From the NCBI GenBank assembly GCA_021234155.1, contig JAJEKV010000155.1, positions 956,462 through 1,020,461 of the forward strand: a stretch of 64,000 nt of DNA. Direction: 5' to 3'. The notes beneath the pieces were generated by a model. That model was given only the letters and a program-made list of their open reading frames with translations. It searched no databases and was not told the DNA's origin. This DNA comes from Isoetes taiwanensis. Its lineage: Eukaryota; Streptophyta; Lycopodiopsida; Isoetales; Isoetaceae. Position 1 is the stretch's first letter; each line of letters starts with the position of its first letter. Position numbers and translations under genes: made by a program. Of the stretch, positions 59,490 to 64,000 are shown piece by piece.

Positions 59490-60078
59490 GTATGATCTGC
59501 TTTCCTCTCCATTTTAGTTATCGCGGTAAAAGAAATAAATTACCTTTGGAAGCGGTGGAAGGCGTACTTAATCAGCGATTACCAACAATCGAGGTTGTCA
59601 GTTAATGAAATAAAATTTTGTAGGACAATGAAAGCAATACATAACGGGTGGTATCTTTAAACCCTTACATGGCTGGCGCGGCTCAATATAATCAATTAAT
59701 TACGACATTTAATTTTTTAAGCTTCACCTTATCCTTGCAGCATTCTTTGTCATCGATTCAAAGGTAATTCAAGTTTTTCCTTCGTATTCTAATAACAGAT
59801 TTGCCGTTGTTTTTGTCGATGTTTTAGGCCGACGATTTCGGTGATATTATGCGCAGGCAGCCTACTAAAACTTTGGAGTTTTAAAAAATCGTTGTTTGGT
59901 AAATGCATTACCCCAAGCACTTTAATTTTTGTTGCATTGATTAACGAGGCGCATTTTAAAATGCAGAAAGGGCAGATTGAAAGCGCTACAAACTGCATAA
60001 AAATATATTTTATGGCGAAGATAATCACAACGTATCTCACGTTGTAGAGTAACCACCACTACCCTGTGAAGTTGGATA
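59490..60078. promoter_or_regulatory. Divergent intergenic region between flhD and flhB
   Basis: This AT-rich stretch separates the minus-strand flhD operon from the plus-strand flhB operon, so it should contain both promoters. The flhDC promoter region is usually long and heavily regulated. I could not fix specific boxes, since indels make spacing unreliable. The frames on both strands here (59789-60176) are short and unassigned. Confidence 0.5.
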
Positions 60079-60079
60079 C

Positions 60080-61215
60080 TGGCTAGAAGATAGCGATGAC
60101 CAGAGCACGTCGTCCCCGAAGCGATTGGAAAAAAGCACGCGAAGAAGGTGGCGTTCCCGCTCGCGTGAATTAACACGTATTGCGTTCTGTTTTACCGATG
60201 ACATCGCTACATGATGATGTTAAGCAAACCCATAATGGCACAGAAGAATGTATTGGAAGCAAGGATTGCAACTGACCCCGTGCGCTGGCATTCGAACCTC
60301 AGTTCACACGATTTGTACGCTATCGGTGAAAGTCGTCATTTTACTGATGTAGGAAGCTCTTACCTTTGGCGGTAGTCGTCGTCGCGGTCGCGGTCGCTGG
60401 GTATCATGGTGGTGCGTTGGAAACATGACGCAAAATCCCTGATGCGCAATTCGGCGGTGGTGCGGCCGAAAAGAAAGGTTTTGAAGGCCCCATTGTTTTC
60501 CGAAACTCTGGTGATTGGTGAAATCCATTGCCGAAACACTGCTGGTCGCATCGGTGTATGCGCTCTTCGAAAGATTGCGGCTTTAATGCTGGGGTTATCA
60601 GCAACCGCTGTGGAAAACAGAAGTCGGTAAATCTACGACCATGCAAAACTTCGCCGGACGACCATTGCTTTGAACTTCCTGGTGAGGTGATTGCCGTGAT
60701 TGATGGCTATGAAGCATCAATGCGCTTAAAGCATAAAGGTGACCAGAAAGCAAGTGAAAGATGGAAAGAGGCGAAGGCAGCCAGAGGTTAAAGGCAGGAT
60801 ACGCCAGCAAGCAGCATTAATTAGCGCAGAATGATGACCAATATTACTGCAGGCGGATGTGTGGTGATGATGCCGGCTTCACCATATGCGGTGGCATTGC
60901 GCTATAAGGAAGGTGAAACCGGCGCCCCTATCGTTATTACATGAGGCATGGATGCCGCTGAGAATCCGATCGCAGCAAGGCATCTGAGAGTATTGACGCT
61001 GGAATCACAAACTGGCACGGGCCCCGCGCATGCCCATACCGAACTGGAACATGAAATTCCACAGGCGCTTTATGCGGCTGTGGCGAAAACGAAACATAAT
61101 GTTTCAGCATTAATATTCGAAGCAAACATGGTGGCGCGCAGCCGCCAGAAACCTGAAAATATAGAAAGTGCAGATGCGCTGGATCCACACGCGTGTGCGA
61201 AAGCACCAGCCAGCA
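60080..61215 (+). pseudogene. flhB: Flagellar export switch protein FlhB, frame-shifted
   Basis: The start region gives EDSDDQ and KAREEGGVP (about 60087-60160), the FlhB N-terminus. The C-terminal cytoplasmic domain reads YAVALRYKEGETGAPIVIT (about 60886-60940), MDAAENPIAARHLRVLTLES, and HTELEHEIPQALYAAVA (61035-61085). The autocleavage NPTH site just before YAVAL is garbled here. FlhB is the substrate-specificity switch of the flagellar type III export gate. It begins the divergent plus-strand operon. Confidence 0.9.
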
Positions 61216-61274
61216 TAGAAAAATGATATTGAGTAACCGTTTTTAAAAAGCGTATCGCAGGGCATGGAATGAAT

Positions 61275-63160
61275 AATTGGCAACTTTAATGGAGTACAAG
61301 GCTGGGCGGCGCATTCATGCCACCGCTCATTATTGTCTTGTTACTGGCAGTGTTTTGCATTGCCAGCCATTTATTATCGACGTGTTCTTCACCTTTAATA
61401 TTTTTCCCTATTTTGGTCCTGATGATGATAGGCTTGCCGAGCCGCGGCATACTTCCGGCTTTTTCTTTTCCCTGCACCGTTAACGTGACCACCATGTGCG
61501 CCTGTCGCTCGCGTGGCTTCTACCCGTCTGTGGTGACTGAAGGCATACCGGTCCAGATGCAGCCGGTAAAGTGATTGAAGCGGCCGCGCGATCATTGGTA
61601 ATTATGGGTGGAAGTATCGTGGTTTTCATCATCCTCACCATCTAACTTCGTGATCACCAAGGTGCTGGCCGTGGCTAAGAAGTGGTGCGGTTTTACCGCA
61701 AGATGCGATGCCAGGCAAACAAATGGCGATGCTGACCCAGACGCTGATCGGTGAAGACGAATATCAATCGTATAGCTGCGGTATCCTGGTGATCATCATC
61801 AACATTGTCGGCGGGTTGTTGGCATGGTGCAGCATGATTTGAGTTTTGATGATGCGTGAAAAACTACACCCGCGCTGGCGATTGGTGACGGCGTTTGCGA
61901 ATCCCTTCCTGGTGATTTCAAAATGCGCCGGTGTAGTGGTGGCATGCGCGTAAAACAATGATATTGGCGGCCAGTTGATGCAATAACGAAAATCCACGTG
62001 TGCTGAACTTCACGGCAGCTATTGTCGGCGGCATCGGTTCTTCCACCTGGCTTTCTTACGGCGGGCGTTGCTGCGAGCATGCAGCGTGAAACAAAAGCGG
62101 GAGAAAGCCAAACAGCGACCATCACCTTGAAGATAAACTGGCACTTTTCCGGCGACCGAGAAAATTTACTTGGGAAGATGTATTGCCAATGCTTACCGCA
62201 GGCGCTCGGGGGGTATGGGATACGTCGTTTACTGGTGAATGGCACGGGTGGCAACCAAACGGATTAAAGGTAATTCGTAAAAAGATTCGCCCAGGAAGTG
62301 GTTTCTTGGCCCCTACCGACATCAAAGACAACCACAACATTGGAAACCAAAATACCTATCGCATCGGTGACGTGGAAAGCACCGGCGTGATGGCAGATCA
62401 GACAGCTTAAAGATGCAGCGATTGACCCGGTTGCGTTAGGTGGCCGGAAGATTTGCGCGGACAGACCCTGCTTTGGCCTGCCTGCTGTGTGGATAAGTCA
62501 GACCGCAAAGAATATGCGCAAAGCCTGGGCTATACCGTGGTGGATGCAGGCACCGTATTTAACCCACCTCAACCGTATCTCGCTCAATGCTGGTGAGCTT
62601 CTGGGCCCGCCAGGAAGTATTACAGCAATTGCTGGATCATCTGGGCAAGGACTAAATTGATTTACGTCGTACCCAAGATGATCAGCTACATACCTTGCAG
62701 AAGAAGTGCGCACAAAACCTACCGCATCAATGAAAGGCGTACATATCGCGCAGCATACGCAGCATCCTCAATAGAATCAGACCACGCACAATGCGCAAAG
62801 ACGCAACTGATTATCAGCGATTCGGGTCGAGCTGTTGCATAATTTTGCTGCAAGACCTGTTCCCTTATGGCAATGAAATCGCAGCCATGACGCTGGATAA
62901 CAAACCCAGCTCGAACGCCTGTGGTACGAAATTGCATATAAAGGCTCTTGGTCGCACAAAGTGTGGGTCGACCGGGTATTGCGAAAAAGCATATCTGTAA
63001 ACAGAAATGGCAGCCGTTAGCAGGAGCAAATGGGCATAGCCCCAGGCTGGTGGCTGCTTACTACAACATATCCGCCCAGATTTTTAAGAGGACAAAACAG
63101 AGTGTTGAAACGCATGATGGGTTGCCCGACAAATAAGGTATCTATCATCGACGCGTGCTA
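61275..63160 (+). pseudogene. flhA: Flagellar export gate protein FlhA, frame-shifted
   Basis: Landmarks in order: PPLIIVLLL and FFTFNI (about 61320-61400), DAAGKVIEA (61555-61581), ILTI then MPGKQMAM (about 61640-61730), INIVGGLL, HDLSFDDA (about 61830-61857), LAIGDG (about 61876-61895), NPRVLNFTAAIVGG (about 61990-62030), LTAGVAAS-like text, RKKIRPGSGFLAPTDIKDN (62276-62330), QSLGYTVVDAGTV (about 62520-62560), GELL and RQEVLQQLLDHLGKD (about 62600-62650), and LLHNF (about 62832). FlhA is the membrane gate and chaperone-docking protein of flagellar export. The near-complete order of motifs makes identification secure. Confidence 0.93.
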
Positions 63161-63177
63161 AGCAATCGGGCCCGTAA

Positions 63178-64000
63178 ATAGTGTCATCGAGATTTTTTGG
63201 CGAAATGCGTGAAGCCCTCTGCTGGGTGCGAGCGGTACAGGGACGACCGCATTATTGTGGCAAACCACCAGCGTCAATGGCGGCACGGAAATCCGCGTCG
63301 CCGGTCCGACGTTTAGATCAGGAACTTTGAGAGACTGAGGCTGAGCCTGCTGCACGCAGCCTGCTGGACTTTGTCATGAGAAGAGCCTCGCCAGCTGCAT
63401 TTTGGCGGGGAAACTTCCGTTGCGGCAACATCTGCACAGAGACAGAATTTCGCGCCAACGAACGAAAGGCGATTATGGAGCATGTAAAGCGGCAGAGTGA
63501 AACTACGAACTGCGAAAGCCTACCAGTTACGACGCAAACGCTGGAAAGAAAAATGCGCGGCATGATGCAGGAAATGCGTCATATGCGTAACATTTCGAGT
63601 CACAAATGAAGATTGCCATTACCTGGCAGCATCATTTCCACAGCCAGCAAAATCCAAAGGTGCTGGCACTTTACCTGCTTTCAACCGAAACTTTAAGCGC
63701 TTCATTGTCCACGCCAGATCGCTGAAAGGCTGCCTGCGTGATGTAGCCGAAAGCGCCACTCTGGGCGAAGGGATGTATCCAGCCGTAATAACCTGGAAGC
63801 CCTGGATGACGGACGCCTGGCGAAAGGAGGTTTTATGCGTGGGGCCCTACAGTTGGGCAAAACCACCGCGCACGGCTAACTGGCACACGCTATGTCATGA
63901 AACACGGTACGCAGAACCTGGGCCTGATCACCACCGACAGTTATCGGGTTTGGAGGCTGAACGAATACGCGACTGGCAAGATTCGATGATAAGCAATACG
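63178..64000 (+). pseudogene. flhF: Signal-recognition-type GTPase FlhF, frame-shifted, cut by window end
   Basis: RFFGEMREAL (about 63190-63220) opens the protein. Text like GDDRIIVANH then NGGTEIRV follows, as in FlhF ('KRFFGKDMREALRRVREELGPDAVILS'). Near 63843-63950 the G1 loop and beyond read GPTVGQNHR-type text from GVGKTT, then YVMKHGTQNLGLITTDSYRV. FlhF places the polar flagellum in many bacteria. The gene continues beyond 64000. Confidence 0.88.

Noticed and set aside
60075-64000. Type III secretion genes of a virulence system
   Set aside because: Motifs and the presence of flhF downstream match the flagellar versions FlhB and FlhA, not the injectisome relatives.

Overview
The window is two unlike pieces of DNA joined together. 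Positions 1 to about 50.95 kb look like a plant nuclear genome. They are AT-rich and full of retrotransposon debris, small inverted-repeat elements, microsatellites and decayed gene copies. The most secure single-copy gene is an intact intronless ATL-type RING-H2 ubiquitin ligase at 24.35-24.95 kb (minus strand). The ATL family, the L1-type LINEs with a C-terminal reverse-transcriptase zinc-binding domain, an FCP1/NIF-type phosphatase relic and a plant-type GNAT relic all point to a land plant. I cannot name the species.

Plant part, left to right. An ATL-like RING pseudogene (1.2-3.5 kb) is split by a 5'-truncated LINE that has intact 14-bp target duplications, an open C-terminal reverse-transcriptase frame and an unusual extra downstream ORF. 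A second, decayed LINE (about 3.75-5.44 kb) ends in a (TTATC)n tail that runs into a long CT microsatellite. Degenerate repeats follow to 7.6 kb, then a phosphatase relic (7.67-8.06 kb). From 9.2 to 13.6 kb a minus-strand LINE has been cut by three later insertions, each with its own recognisable target duplication. A possible multi-exon gene lies at 13.6-15.6 kb. A long GC-rich but decayed LINE fills 16.6-22.5 kb. The ATL gene and its broken relatives follow (24.35, 26.8 and 37.6 kb). From 27 to 50 kb there are two large diverged copies of one repeat, a small inverted-repeat element, a GNAT relic and long stretches with no recognisable gene.

Bacterial part, about 50.95-64.0 kb. This is a bacterial flagellar and chemotaxis locus, probably betaproteobacterial by gene order. 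On the minus strand, 5' to 3', it reads flhD, flhC, an unidentified region, motA, motB, a CheZ-like gene, cheY, cheA, cheW, and a multi-PAS methyl-accepting chemotaxis protein cut off at the junction. Divergent on the plus strand are flhB, flhA and flhF, the last running off the window. Together they encode the master regulator FlhDC, the flagellar stator, the chemotaxis phosphorelay and the core of the flagellar export gate. Almost every gene switches reading frame every few tens of bases, mostly through small losses, while conserved motifs stay in the correct order. That pattern suits an uncorrected long-read bacterial sequence joined to a plant contig better than an old transferred and mutated segment, although the sequence alone cannot settle it.

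No coherent new biological system is visible. The most original observations are the LINE with a second ORF after its reverse transcriptase, the plant-bacterium junction, the datable stack of nested insertions, and two recurrent hairpin-forming repeat motifs.
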